NCBI GenBank assembly: GCA_026261815.1
Contig: JAMPIT010000699.1
Span: 682,001 to 746,000 of the forward strand
Origin: Monarcha castaneiventris obscurior
Lineage: Eukaryota > Chordata > Aves > Passeriformes > Monarchidae
Reading direction: 5' to 3'
Length of the DNA stretch: 64,000 bases
In this document: positions 34,540 to 46,400 of the stretch, one piece after another
Numbering within the stretch: the stretch's first letter is position 1
Layout: each line of letters opens with the position of its first letter
Program-made: the position numbers and the translations under genes
The notes under the pieces: generated by a model
Told to the model about the DNA's origin: nothing
Seen by the model: the letters and a program-made list of their open reading frames with translations, nothing else
Database searches by the model: none

Positions 34540-36153
34540 ATGGTTTATAAGAAGTTAGCAGAGGTACAGGCAGCTGTTCACAGTGTGTATGATAGGTGGT
34601 TTCTCCGTCCTGACCCCAGTGCTGGTTTCATTAGCCTACTTTGGGAGTTTATTAGTAATTGCACTCAGTTTGTTGGAGGAGGAGATGGGGTTTCCCAGCC
34701 TTTCATCTCCCTCCCCTTTAAATTTGATATCTTATCTTTTGAGAATGTTCAGTTCCCCCTGGATGTTAAAGAGACCACCCTCCTGGTATTTTATCTGGTA
34801 AGCTTTCTCTGTGTGGTTTGCAGCTTGTCTAGAATGAGGGCTCAGATTTCCAGGGGGACTGATGAGACACCTGACCCAGAGGTGGAAAAGCCTGAGTGGG
34901 GTAGAGAATGGGAGGATATGGGCCAAACCCTGAAGGAATTCTCTGACCCAATAGCTTGGAATTTCCCCCCAGAACAAATTCAGAACCCAGCTGAGGTGGG
35001 GAAATACCTAAAAGAGAAACTCAATGACAATTCTAAGGAGAAAAAGGTCATTGCAGTATGCTGGGCCTTGGCATATGCCTATTGCACACTGCTAGGTACT
35101 GTAGGGCAGCAGATAAAGGCAGAGGGGCAGGAAGATAAATCAGCAGACACCCCAGGCACGCAGGCTGCAGCCAAACCAGAGGAAGAGCCTAAGCCATTGA
35201 CAGTGGCTCCTGTCACGGGGAAAAAGCACAGAACCAAAACCGATTGCCCAGTAAAAGATGATGATGATGCAGGGGAAGGACCCTCAAAGGCACCAACTGA
35301 CTCAGGCACAGAAACCATTTCTGAGCCCATGTCCATAAAGGACCTCCACAGCCTGAGAAAGGACTACACCCGATGGTCTGATGAATCCATCATAGGTTGG
35401 ATGGTCCGTATTTGGGATGCTGCAGGTGATGATGTAATGCTGGATGGTGCTGAAGTGAGGCATTTGGGATCCCTGTCACGTGATCCAGCTATCGACCAAA
35501 GGATGATAAGGGGGGCTGAGTCTGCCAGTCTCTGGGGACGGCTCTTGATTGGTGTGAGGGAAAGATCTCTGTGTGGAGATGATCTCTATATACAGCAAAC
35601 CCAGTGGAAGACCATGGAACAAGGGATCCAATGCCTGAGAGAACTAGGGGTGGTAGAGGTTGTCTTCACAGATAACCCAGGATTGAGAAGTCCAGACCAG
35701 GCCAGAGTTAGTCCATTCATGTGGCGAAGACTCATACAGCTTGGGCCACGAGAATATAGTTCTGCTTTAGCACTGATGAAACCAGATTACGGTGCTAATG
35801 AGACCGTGCAGGATATGGCAACGAAGCTCCGGGCATATGCAGACTCCATGCATGGCCCAACACATGCGAAAATCGCAGCTGTGGAGCAGAAATTGGAAGA
35901 TAAGATGGATAAGATGGAGAAGAATTTCCAGGAATTCAAGAAGGAGATTAAAGAGGGCCTTCTCCAGACCTCGGCAGTACAGATCAGAGATTCTGATACC
36001 CAACGTGGACGTTCCCTAGAGAGAAAGTACATCCCACGAAGTGAGCTGTGGAAATTCCTGTGTGACAGTGGGGAAGACACGAAGAAGTGGGGTAGACAAT
36101 TTGCGTATACAGTTTCTATCAGCTCTTATTGTTTATGTGAACGCTGTATCTAA
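34540..36153 (+). CDS. ERV-2 gag-like protein, uninterrupted orphan ORF
   Basis: An open frame of about 537 codons starts at the ATG at 34540, about 290 bases after the primer-binding site, where gag belongs. Visible features: a hydrophobic, possibly membrane-spanning segment near residues 85-102 (TTLLVFYLVSFLCVVCSL); an acidic, proline-rich middle; a helical capsid-like domain (about residues 270-430) containing WSDESIIGWMVRIWDAAGDD; a C-terminal coiled coil (KLEDKMDKMEKNFQEFKKEI). No zinc knuckle and no major homology region are recognised. The last ~15 residues look like non-gag sequence, as if the true C-terminus was lost at a breakpoint. No protease or pol of this element follows. Gag-like identity rests on position and layout; I do not recognise the family. 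Confidence 0.6.
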   Translation: MVYKKLAEVQAAVHSVYDRWFLRPDPSAGFISLLWEFISNCTQFVGGGDGVSQPFISLPFKFDILSFENVQFPLDVKETTLLVFYLVSFLCVVCSLSRMRAQISRGTDETPDPEVEKPEWGREWEDMGQTLKEFSDPIAWNFPPEQIQNPAEVGKYLKEKLNDNSKEKKVIAVCWALAYAYCTLLGTVGQQIKAEGQEDKSADTPGTQAAAKPEEEPKPLTVAPVTGKKHRTKTDCPVKDDDDAGEGPSKAPTDSGTETISEPMSIKDLHSLRKDYTRWSDESIIGWMVRIWDAAGDDVMLDGAEVRHLGSLSRDPAIDQRMIRGAESASLWGRLLIGVRERSLCGDDLYIQQTQWKTMEQGIQCLRELGVVEVVFTDNPGLRSPDQARVSPFMWRRLIQLGPREYSSALALMKPDYGANETVQDMATKLRAYADSMHGPTHAKIAAVEQKLEDKMDKMEKNFQEFKKEIKEGLLQTSAVQIRDSDTQRGRSLERKYIPRSELWKFLCDSGEDTKKWGRQFAYTVSISSYCLCERCI

Positions 36154-36359
36154 AAAATGTGAACAATTTCATTCTATCTATATTTTGTCTAAAATAAAAT
36201 ATCTAAAAAATGTGAACAATATAGTTCTGTCCATATTTTGTCTAAAATAAAGAACTCTATGAAAGGATAACACTGCTACAGCAAAAAGAACTATGCTCAA
36301 GGTCTCTGCTGCAGCTTTTCAATGTTTAAGGCACTTAACATGTATTTCTACTAAAAGTT
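36154..36359. repeat. Short AT-rich tandem duplication after the ERV-2 ORF
   Basis: Two copies of a ~62 bp unit (ctaaaaaatgtgaacaat…attttgtctaaaataaa) lie at about 36150-36250, followed by unremarkable AT-rich sequence up to the ERV-B target site. Confidence 0.75.
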
Positions 36360-36365
36360 AAAAAT

Positions 36366-36698
36366 TGTCGCCGTGGATTTTCTACTGTTCTGTGTTTTTT
36401 ACTTCTGTAGTAGAAGTTCTCATGCATTTTCTATAAACATAGCTCTTGTTTTCCTAACCAGCCTAGATTGTTTTCTGAATTTCTGGATTGTTTTGCATTC
36501 CTTTCTCCAAGGTGGAGAAAGATGATAGAGTGTGATCCTATCCTATAGAATGGCAGAGGTGTTAACCTCATCTACCAATGTACGGTTGTTTTAAGAGAGA
36601 TATAAAAAGCTGAGAATAAAGGTAGGCAGAGTCTTCGCTCTGCTCGGTGATCCTGACCTGCAGCTTGAATCTGCGTGTTCGTGTCCGATACTGCGACA
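36366..36698 (+). mobile_element. ERV-B 5' LTR
   Basis: TGTCGCC…CTGCGACA. TATA-like GATATAAAAAG near 36600 and AATAAA near 36616. Confidence 0.94.
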
Positions 36699-36700
36699 TC

Positions 36701-36718
36701 TGGTGGCCTGTACGGGGA
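36701..36718 (+). other. ERV-B primer-binding site, tRNA-Ile type
   Basis: Two bases after the LTR, TGGTGGCCTGTACGGGGA. It matches, with one mismatch, the complement of a vertebrate tRNA-Ile 3' end (…CCCCGTACGGGCCACCA), recalled from memory. Confidence 0.72.
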
Positions 36719-36763
36719 ACTGCAGGTTTAGGTAAAACGCAGGTAAAAAATTTATTAGAAAAT

Positions 36764-38360
36764 ATGGGAGATTCTAAGGAGACATCTTTTGACGATTCAG
36801 TGGCGTTAGAGGTTCTCTAAATGTTTTTAGAAGGCGAGAATGTGGATCTTTGAAAGATAGACTTAGAAAATTCATATTTTTGGACCAAGGAAAATGGGTT
36901 TTTCCCAGAAGGTTGTAATATTCTTGAAAAACCCAAATGGGTGCTAGTTGGTAAAGCCCTGCGGTCTGCTTTAGCAGAGGCTTATGACCGGGATGTGGTT
37001 AAGCTACTATTGTCCTGGAGACGGGTGAATGCTGTTGTTCAAAGCCAGAAGAGTTCTTCAGGCGGTATTACCCCTGGCAGTTCGCTCGGAGATTTCTCCG
37101 AGCTGTCTGAGTTAGAGCAGGACAGACAATTCAGCTCACAGACAGCATCTGAGCTCACCCTCCCGCCGCAGCCCACGGAGACAGGGGTTGGGCCCCCCAC
37201 CCCCGGAGAGCGCTGGCCAGCTGGCCACAGAGGATAGCCCGGCTCCTGGGGACGTGTCGGCCCCCCCGAGTCCCGGGGAGCGGGAGGCGCGGGCCTTGCC
37301 CCACCCCAGGTGGCGGCAGCACAGCGTGAGGTCCCCAGTTCCCTGCGCCTTCCCGGTGCTGGCCGGGGAGGGCGGATCGCAGGTGCGTGCCGTGGTGACC
37401 GCAGAATGCCCGAGTTGTGGGGTTTGTACACGATATCCCCCTGGAGTGGCGGGGGTGCGGATTGAGCTGACCCCTGCCAGGGATGCAGGCTCCGATACCG
37501 GGTCCTGGCCCGGGGACTCTGAAGCTGGGAGAGCTGCCCCCCCCACCCCGGGCCAGCACAGTCAGCACTCAGGGTTCATGCTGCCGGTGGGACCCTGCTG
37601 GGCGAAGTTTCGTCCGCCCTCAACCCCGAGCAGCTCGCGCAGGCGCGCCTGCTGCCCGCAGTGTCTTTGGTTGCGCAATGGGGCAGCGCCGTGGGGCCGC
37701 AGAAGCAGCAGCTCCCGGCGGCTTGGCCCCTCCCCGCGCAGGAGCATGGGGAGCGCTGGCGAGCCCTGGTCCATGCTGTGGCTGTGGCTGAAGAGGCGGG
37801 GGCCGCAGCGGACCCGGACTACGATCTCTCTGACAACGCCAGCTCAGTCTCATCGGTTTCGTCCATGAGACATTCTAAACGTACCAGAACCGCAAAGGGT
37901 GCTAATCCTGATGTGTTTGTTTTTAGTGCAGGCAGAGAGGCGGCAGGGAAGCCACACTTGTCCTGGGATCGCAGGTCTTGGCTGGGCGAGTCTGCTTCTG
38001 GCAGCCTTTGAGCTCTTCCCCAGTGTAAAGTGACGGTTCGGCCTCGTGATAAGGTGAGGTTCTGGGGTGATGTGAAGGCGAAAGTTGAGGATGCCTGTAA
38101 GCGTGTAGGCACTGCCGGTCATAAGGTGGTTCCAGTGGCTGCTGCCCCATGGCCTGTCTGGACAGGGCTGCAGGGCAGGCGGCGGGAGCAGGCGAGTGCT
38201 CAGGCCAGCAGGAAACTGGGAAGGAAGGTACGGAAAGGCACGGCTGTCTTGTGTTTCTGCTCTTGATGCGGGGGGCCCAATCATATTGCCAGAGACTGCA
38301 AAGCTGCAGTTTCTGTTACTGGTCGGCCTTGTCTGCACGGCAGCAATGGTCGTCTTAGAC
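36764..38360 (+). pseudogene. gag: ERV-B gag, degraded
   Basis: Starts ATG-GGA (MGDSKETSFDD), a myristoylation-type N-terminus, but stops at 36818 after 18 codons. Matrix-like sequence (KWVLVGKALRSALAEAYDR) continues in a shifted frame to 37237, then a proline-rich region in changing frames, and a serine-rich capsid flank around 37661-38011. A nucleocapsid-type knuckle is visible at about 38258-38300 (C-S-stop-C, then GGPNHIARDC), with a TGA (38264-38266) inside the first Cys pair. Clearly non-functional. Confidence 0.75.
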
Positions 38361-38362
38361 TC

Positions 38363-39034
38363 TTGCGGAGTGCACAAGGTCCCCCAGATGCTTTTGGTCC
38401 TCTGGGCGGTGGCATGAGTGCTTTCCTCATGGGCAGGTCTGGTGCCACTGTTCAGGGTGTCATTGTGCATCAGGGATTATACATCAGGATTATATATCAG
38501 GATGCAGATTATACGGGATGCATTTGTGCCATGGTTTCCACACCCGCCCCCCCCACCCCCCCCCAGTTACAATTCCTGAAAAGACTCGAATTGCTCAACT
38601 TGTTCAAGTCTTCTGTTCCCAGGACAGAATCGAGGTCATGAGGAGACGGCTGCTTTGGTTCCACTGGGCCGCCTCAGGTTCATTGGACTGCTGTCATGAC
38701 CGGAAAACGTCCTGAGATGCAGTGCACCCTGTCCATCCCTGATGCTACATCGCCGGAGATCTCTCTTCACGGGCTCCTTGGCAGCGGTGCAGACGTCACG
38801 ATTCTCTCTCTCGCTGCTTGGCCTCTGCAGTGGCCGTTGGACCCGGTGGGGGCACCTGTCACGGGACTGGGAGGGACGAAGCGCTGCTACGTGAGCCAGA
38901 AGCCTGTGGTGATAACGAACTCAGAGGGACAGATGGCCGTGATTAGGCCTCATGTTACTGAGACTGTTGTTAACCTCTGGGGGAGGGATGTTCTGGCTGC
39001 ATGGGGGGTGGGCATCGGGACGGATTTTTACTAG
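38363..39034 (+). pseudogene. pro: ERV-B dUTPase-like domain and protease, inactive
   Basis: A frame from about 38414 reads MGRSGATVQGVIVH… DADYTG …, and another reads VTIPEKTRIAQLV. Both match trimeric dUTPase motifs that betaretroviruses carry before protease. The protease frame (38696-39034) has the flap-to-end signature WGRDVLAAW, but the active site reads LLGSGADV where LLDTGADV is expected: Gly at 38780-38782 replaces the catalytic Asp. The frame ends TDFY-stop and overlaps pol in the -1 frame. Confidence 0.8.
39022..39028 (+). promoter_or_regulatory. Candidate -1 ribosomal frameshift heptamer (pro-pol)
   Basis: GGATTTT in the frame G-GAT-TTT just before the protease stop. The pol frame is -1 relative to protease at this point. 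The site is similar to the betaretroviral G-GAU-UUA type. Confidence 0.5.
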
Positions 39035-41772
39035 GGGCCACTGCGTTTAAGGGTGCAGAGTGTCCTATGCCTCCTATCCGGTGGCTGGTGGACAAAGCCA
39101 TCTGGCAAGATCAGTGGTCCCTGCCTAAAGATAAACTAGAAGCCCTTCATAAATTGGTTCAGGAGCAATTGGACCAGGGTCATCTGGAACCTTCTACCAG
39201 TCCCTGGAACACTCCTGTCTTCTGCATCAAAAAGAAGTCTGGGAAATGGAGGTTATTACAAGACCTCCAGAAGGTTAATGCCGTGATGGAAAGCATGGGG
39301 ATGTTGCAGGTTGGGATGCCGTCGCCCACCATGCTTCCAGCAGATTGGCCGATCCTCATCGTGGATCTGAAGGATTGTTTCTTTTCAATTCCTTTGCATC
39401 CCGATGACAGGCCGAAATTTGCTTTCATGGTGCCAGCACTTAACAATGCTGGACCTGCACAGAGATATCAATGGAGGACGCTTCCCCAAGGGATGAAAAA
39501 TTCGCCAGCCATATGCCAAATGTATGTGGCCAGAGCCTTGTCTGGAGTTCGCAGGCAGTTTCCTGATGCTCGGTTTTCTCACTATATGGATGACATATTG
39601 GTGGCTGCGTCCACCCAGGATGAGCTGCTGAGGATCCAGCCTCAGTTGCTTGAGGCTCTGCATTCGCACAAGCTGCAGGTGGCTCCAGAAAAGGTTCAGC
39701 AACAACCTCCTTGGAAATATTTGGGGGTCAAAATTTTGGAACGTACAGTTCAACACCAAGAGGTGCAATTTGTGCAATCAGTGAAGACACTGAATGATGC
39801 CCAGAAATTGGTGGGTGTCATTGCTTGGTTACGTCCATATTTGGGACTGACCACGGCACAGTTGTCTCCTTTATTTGATTTGTTGAAGGGGGACTCTGAC
39901 TTGAAGTCACCTCGCACATTGACCCCAGAGGCACGTCAGGTGCTGGAGGAGGTGCAGCGAGCTGTTTCTGCTCGACAGGTTTATTGCATTGATCCCTCCG
40001 TTGATGTCACTGTTTTCATCTCCACTCCAGGTTTGCATCCCACAGGTATCATTGGCCAATGGAGTGACAAATGGTCCGATCCTTTGCACATCCTGGAATG
40101 GGTCTTCTTGCCCCATCAGCTGCAGAAGACGGCAACTGCATTGTTTGAGCTGATCGCTCGCTTGATAGTCAAATGCCAGCAACACTGTTTGCAATTGATG
40201 GGTGCAGACCCCGCACAGATTGTACTACCGGTACAGCGGGAGGACTTTGACTGGAGCTTTGCAAACAGCATTTCACTGCAAAGTGCTCTAGAGAATTTTT
40301 CAGGGCAGATTACGTATCATCTGTCTAGCCACAAATTGCTGCAAGTGGCAAAACTCACAGAGATTTCTCTGAGACCCAAACACGGTCAGGAGCCGGTGCA
40401 CGGACCCACTGTCTTTACTGACGGTTCAGGCAGAACCGGGAAGGCCATTGTTACTTGGAGGGGTGGATCTGAGTGGCAGGTTCTGGAAGGTCATGAGGTT
40501 GGCTCAGCCCAGTTGGTTGAACTGAGGGCTGCTCTTACAGCATTTCAAAAGTTTTCCCAGGAACTTTTCAATCTGATCACGGATTCCGCCTATGTGGCTG
40601 ACATAGCGAAGCGGTTGGGTTATTCAGTTTTGAAGGAGGTCAGCAATGCTGACCTGTTTCATTTGCTGAAGACCCTGTGGTGTGTCATTCAGGAACAGGT
40701 TCATCCCTACTATGTTCTGCACGTAAGGAGTCATACTGATTTGCCAGGGTTCATAGCGGAAGGTAACGCGAGGGCTGACAAGTTGGCTAACCCGGCGTGG
40801 GTGGCACCTCAGCCTGATACACTCGCGCAGGCCAAAGCATCGCATGGGTTTTTCCATCAGAACGCACATACCCTGCAGAAGCAGTTTCAGCTGACGCCAA
40901 CTGAGGCCTGTGACATTATCGAGTCGTGCGACGACTGTCACGCGCTTGCGGCGCCTTTGCCGGCGGGGGTGAACCCCAGGGGCCTTAGGGCCTTGGAGAT
41001 TTGGCAGACTGACGTCACCCAGGTTGCCGAATTTGGCCGGCTCAAGTATGTGCATGTCACGGTGGACACCTGCTCCTCTGCCATGTGGGCTTCTGCTCAC
41101 ACTGGAGAGAAGGGCCGCGATGTCATTGCCCACTGGAGGCAGGCCTTTGCCATTCTAGGCATATCTTCTACTGTGAAGACGGACAATGGTTCGGCCTACG
41201 TCTCGAAAGAGGTGAGGCAGTTCCTGCAGCAGTGGGGTGTGTCACACAAGTTTGGTATTCCTCATTCTCCGACTGGTCAAGCTATTGTAGAGCGTGCTCA
41301 TGGTACTCTGAAGCAGGTGCTTCAAAAACAAAAACAGGGAATGCAGGGTGAAACCCCGCACAGTCGGCTGGCAAAGGCTGTGTATACCCTCAATCACCTC
41401 ATGGTACCGCAGAACTCCAACAATCCTGTCATTTTGAACCATCACCTCCCGTTGCAGGCTTCGGATGAGGCACAGCAGCCTCGAGCAAAGGTTCGAGTGA
41501 GAAATTTAGTCACCAAACAGTGGGAAGGTCCCTAGGACCTTATAGCTTCGGGGCGCGGGTATGCTTGTGTATCCACAGATACTGGGGTGCGCTGGGTACC
41601 TGCAAAGTGTGTCCGTCCTGACCTGCGACCGCAGAGGCAAAATCCAGCCAACAGGCAGGGTGGAAACCGTGACCAGAATGAAAGGGATCAAGTGGGTGGA
41701 ACATCGAGTGATGGCTCAGATGCGGACGATGTGAGTGTTCACTCCGATGGTCCTCCCACAAGCAGAAATTGA
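39025..41772 (+). pseudogene. pol: ERV-B pol (RT, RNase H, integrase), one nonsense near the end
   Basis: The frame is open for about 835 codons to a TAG at 41533-41535, after which the same frame continues to 41772. RT: motif [20 protein letters not shown], and YMDD at 39583-39594. RNase H: FTDGSG, ELRAAL, TDSAYVAD. Integrase: HX3H…CDDC zinc site and an intact D-D-E triad (QTDVTQ, KTDNGSAY, VERAHG). The sequence after the TAG (DLIASGRGYACVST…RWVPAKCVRP) is the conserved integrase C-terminal domain. The catalytic residues are all present, in contrast to the dead protease upstream. Class II features (YMDD, dUTPase upstream, IN tail) place it with alpha/beta-like ERVs. Confidence 0.92.
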
Positions 41773-41826
41773 ACATTGTTCATTTTTCTTTTTTCTTTTT
41801 CTTTTTTTAAAGGTAAAAGGGTGAGA

Positions 41827-42159
41827 TGTTGCCCTGGATTTTCTACTGTTCTGTGTTTTTTACTTCTGTAGTAGAAGTTCTCATGCATTTTCTATAAACA
41901 TAGCTCTTGTTTTCCTAACCGGCCTAGATTGTTTTCTGAACTTCTGGATTGTTTTTCATTCCTTTCTCCAAGGTGGAGAAAGATGATAGAGTGTGATCCT
42001 ATCCTATAGAATGGCAGAGGTGTTAACCTCATCTACCAATGTACGGTTGTTTTAAGAGAGATATAAAAAGCTGAGAATAAAGGTAGGCAGAGTCTTCGCT
42101 CTGCTCGGTGATCCTGACCTGCAGCTTGAATCTGCATGTTCGTGTCCGACACTGCAACA
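41827..42159 (+). mobile_element. ERV-B 3' LTR
   Basis: TGTTGCC…CTGCAACA. Preceded by a purine-rich tract (aaaggtaaaagggtgaga, about 41809-41826). Confidence 0.94.
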
Positions 42160-43455
42160 AAAAATTCTGTATTTCTATTCCACTTTGGTAAGATTTCATG
42201 TATCTCAGTTTGTCCAAAGGCTTTAATTCAACCCCTGTGCTTTGGCTTTCCTCTGGGCCTGGGTCCAGAGATGCTCTCACTCCAACAACCAAGGTCCACC
42301 AGGACTGGAGCTTTCTTTCTAACTTAGTAGCATTATTCCAAACAGCTTCTCGGATTTTAATGGGGAAAGCACCTTCATTTCCTTCCCTTAGAATTAAGGA
42401 AGCTGTTGACTGCATCCATAATTGGGCTTGTATGCATCTAAGGGCTAATGATACATTGTCTTGGGCTACACCAAGTGTGTTTAATATCAGTCTGTGGTCC
42501 AGGTCACTGGTCTTTGCGAAGTCTGGGAGTATTTTTGAGACTTGCCACTGGCTGTTTCCTAATGCTAATAGGGAGGATTGTAGAGGCTGTTTTAATTTGA
42601 TCAGGTCACTGGTTGCCGTGGCCAATTTATTCATCAATATCTCTGAATCAATTCTATTTAGGACTCCCAGTCCTGTTCCCAGCATGCCAGTCAGGTCTCT
42701 CCACATCCTGCCTTTGAGGGGTGTTTGCTTTTGCAGCCAGGCTGTCCACCCTTCAAAGGATGTTTGTATTAATGGGGAGCAGGCTGGTTGGATCTCAGAA
42801 ATATTAATTTGCATTAGTAGTTCTACACACTTAAGAGACCACTCCGGATTAAACAGCAATAATTGCTGGCCTGTGTTCCTCACTACATGAGGGCCAATCT
42901 CATCAATTTTTGGTTCAGGCTTAAGTAGTGTGACCTGGATTTGGATTTGAGTGCTGGCGTAGGTCGTAACAGGCCTAGCCATGGTATTTATCTGGAATTT
43001 GAATGAGAGTCCATTACTGTCTTGGGCCCAAAGACAAACTACTTCAACGGTCTGTACTAATGTGAAATTATACCAACAAACCACTTCACTTGAATGACTG
43101 CAGATTTCATTATGTGTCTGTAGGAGTAGTTGAAACACTAATTTGGGTTGCTTTTTTATGAGTAGTTCCATTAATCATTTGGCATCCTATTTTGATTTCT
43201 TCTCCTACAGTTCCCTGAAGTTGCCAAGTTTTTTGTTTTTCCCATTCTTGTTTCGTATACACTTGGTTTCCATGCATGACCACAGTCAGTAGGTTTAAAT
43301 CTTTTAAATCAGAATATTTTTCCATAAGTCCTGTAAACTGCATAAGGGCTTGGGACCATATGTCTTCTTCCCTATGAATAACTCCCCAACTTAAAGCTAC
43401 AATTATGATTGTGAAAAAAAACTATTTTCTGAGTTACACTTGTGTGCCACCATAA
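42160..43455 (-). pseudogene. env: ERV-3 env, partial
   Basis: Same env type as ERV-1: matching segments include LLLFNPEWSLK, RDLTGMLGTGLGVLN, SEILMNKLA and LQSSLLALGNSQW. The cleavage site reads RMWR instead of RQKR. The 5' part (43171-43455) has several stops. After the LQSWWTLV segment the sequence leaves the ERV-1 env and ends at the ERV-B insertion, so the membrane anchor is missing. Confidence 0.8.
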
Positions 43456-46400
43456 CATTTTCATTTTCGGGTAAACTTCAATTTCAGTTTATCATCACCA
43501 GGGGTCCCTTTCCAAGGGGCCTCTGGAGCCTTTTTACCCAAGTATGGTGAATCCAGACACTCTGTTCTCTGATCTTAATCGCGGTGTAAGTGGTGAGAAG
43601 TACCTGGAATGGTCCTTCCCACTGTGGTTCCAGAGTTTTTCTGTAAGAGACTTAACATATACATAATCTCCAAGCTGAATGTCATGTACAGGACCACCCA
43701 AGCCTCGACTTCGGGTTCCAGCCACGTTTTCCAATTTCCCTAAGCTGTTTATCTAAAGCAATTATATAGGTGGTTAACGTCTCCTCCCCAATTTGGGTAG
43801 ATATTCCTTTCTGTACCCCATATGGTCTCTCATAAAGTATTTCAAAGGGACTTAGCTTTTCTTTAATTCTGGGCTTGGTCCAAATTCATAACAATGCAAG
43901 TGGAAGAGATTGCGGCCAGGGTAGGTTAGCTTCTTGCCCTAGTCTCACAATTTGCTGTTTAATCAAATGATTCATTTTCTCTACTTGACCACTCGACTGG
44001 GGGTGGTATGGAGTGTGGAGTTCCCAATCTATGCCTAAATGACGGCTAATTTGCTGTACCACCCTTGAAATAAAATGTGGTCCTCTGTCTGAAGATATTG
44101 TGGCTGGAACTCCAAAGCGCGGTATTATTTCTTGTAGTAATGCTTTAGTTACTTCCCGAGCTTTAGCAGTTCTAGTAGGAAAAGCTTCCGGCCATCCTGA
44201 AAAAGTATCTGTCAACACTAGCAAGTATCGGTACCCCCCGTTTCTTGGAAGTTCCGTAAAATCAATTTGCCACTGCTGTCCAGGCCCATGGTCCCTTCCA
44301 ATTTGACCCATTTTGGGTTTGGGGGTATTTTTGGGATTAGTCTGGAGGCAAAGGTTACACTGTCGGGTTACCCGTACAACAGTTTTGTATAAATTTCTAG
44401 CAATAATTTCCCCAATTAAGTAGTTATATAAGGCATTTGTTCCCCAATGCGTTTTCTGGTGCTCCTCTCTTACTAGTGACTATAGCAAATGGGAGGGAAT
44501 AACCAATTTTCCTTCTGTGGTGATAGCCCATCCCTCTTGGTTAAACGTTTCTTCTTCATCTTTAATCGATTTCTTGTCCTTTTAGTTATATGTTGGCTCA
44601 CCCTCTAGGGAAAGTTGTCCATCTGGGATCAAGACTCCAGTTGTTGCTACCTCACCTTTTGCTGCTTCTTTTGCCTTTCTGTCTGCCAGCTCATTTCCTT
44701 CTTCCAATTCTGAGCTCACCTATTGATGTGCCTTAATGTGCATGATTGCTACCTCTTCAGGTAGCTGGACTGCTTCCAACAGTTGCATTATGTCTTGTGC
44801 ATGTTTGATGTTTTTCACTTGCGAATTTAACAGTCCTCTTTCTTTCCAAATGGCCCCGTGTGCACGAACAACCCCAAATGCATACCTTGAGTCTGTAGAA
44901 ATGTTTATTTTCTTCCCTTTTGCTATCTCTAAGGCGCGGGTTAGGGCGATTATTTCAGCCTTTTGTGCAGAGGTGTTTGTTGGCAGGGGTCCGGATTCTA
45001 TTACTTCCCGGCAGGTGGTAACTGCATACCCAGCGTGCCGCTTCCCACTGATGACATAGCTGCTCCCATCGGTAAACCAGGTCTCTGCATCCTCTAGAGG
45101 GGTATCCTTCAGATCCGGGCGGCTGGAGTAGGTGGCTTCGATAGTCTCCAGGCAGTCGTGGTGTACCGGTTCCCCTTGATTTCCACTGAGAAAGGAAGCT
45201 GGGTTGACAATGTTAGTTACCACTATTTCTACATCATCTTTTTCCCCCACGATGGCTTGATATTTCAGGAACCTCTGTGGGAAAAGCCAGTGCCCAACTT
45301 TCACTTCCAGCACCGCGGACACCGTGTGGGACACCAGCACAGTCATTTTCTGACCCAAGGTGAATTTGCGTGCTTCCTGGATATTTAGCACGACTGCAGC
45401 AAGAGCTCTGTGGCACCCAGGCCATCCTTGTCTGCTGCATGTGGCTGCTTAGAGAAATGAGCAACTGCCTGTTGGTATGGGCCTAGGTCCTGTGCTAGTA
45501 TTCCTAAGGCAATCCCTTGTTTCCCATGGGAAAAGAGAAAGAATGGTTTACTCACGTCTGGAAGTCCTAGAGCTGGAGCTGACATGAGGGCATTCTTTAG
45601 CTGACTGAAGGCCCACGTGGCCTCCTTTGTCCACTGGAGATCTCTGCTTTCCTTTGTAATGAGCTCGTATAGTGGTTTCACTAGCAGCCCATAATTGTAG
45701 ATCCATAATCTGCGCCATCCTGTCATCCCCAGAAAAGTCCGTAACTCTTTCACTGTCTGGGGTTTCGGGGTCTGGCATATCGCTTCTTTGCGATCTTGCC
45801 CCAGAGTTTGTTGCCTGGCACTAACTTCATAGCCCAGGTGGATCACTTTCTGTTTCACCACCTGGGCCTTTTTCTTAGATGCCCTGTACCCTTGGAGCCC
45901 CAGAAAGTTTAAGAGGCTTACCGTCCAGGCTGCGCAGGCTTCCTCTGTCCAGGTAGCTATTAAAAGGTCGTCTACGTACAGCAATAGCTTCCCTTCTCCT
46001 GGTGGGGCTTCCCAGGACTCTAGGTCTTTTGCAAGTTGTTCTCCAAACAGAGTGGGACCGTTCTTAAATCCTCAACACAACACCGTCCACATGAGCTGAG
46101 TTTTGCGCCCACTCTTAGGGCTTTCCCATTCAAATGCAAAAATTTTCTGGCTGACTTCATGGAGAGGGAGGCAAAAGAAGGCGTCCTTTAAATCTAAAAC
46201 AGTAAACCAAGTTAGCTCTGGTGTTAAGCAGGTTAACAGAGCGTAAGGATTCGCTACCACAGGATAGAGATCTTCAGTTATTTTGTTAACAGCCCGCAAA
46301 TCCTGTACCACCTGGTATGACCCATCAGGTTTACAGACAGGCAGGATAGGAGTGTTAAAATCAGACTGACACTCTTTTAACAGTCCCAACTGTAGGAATT

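Larger units (their letters stand above)
36366..42159 (+). mobile_element. ERV-B: complete class II (alpha/beta-like) provirus without env
   Basis: 5.8 kb flanked by a perfect 6 bp target duplication, AAAAAT (36360-36365 and 42160-42165). Two 333 bp LTRs (36366-36698 and 41827-42159) differ at about eight positions by eye, so the insertion is fairly young. Order: LTR, primer-binding site, degraded gag, dUTPase-like and protease region, long pol, short 3' tail, polypurine tract, LTR. Only about 50 bases separate the end of pol from the 3' LTR, so env is absent. It sits inside the spacer of the palindrome, at a site where ERV-2-side and ERV-3-side sequences had already been joined. Confidence 0.95.
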
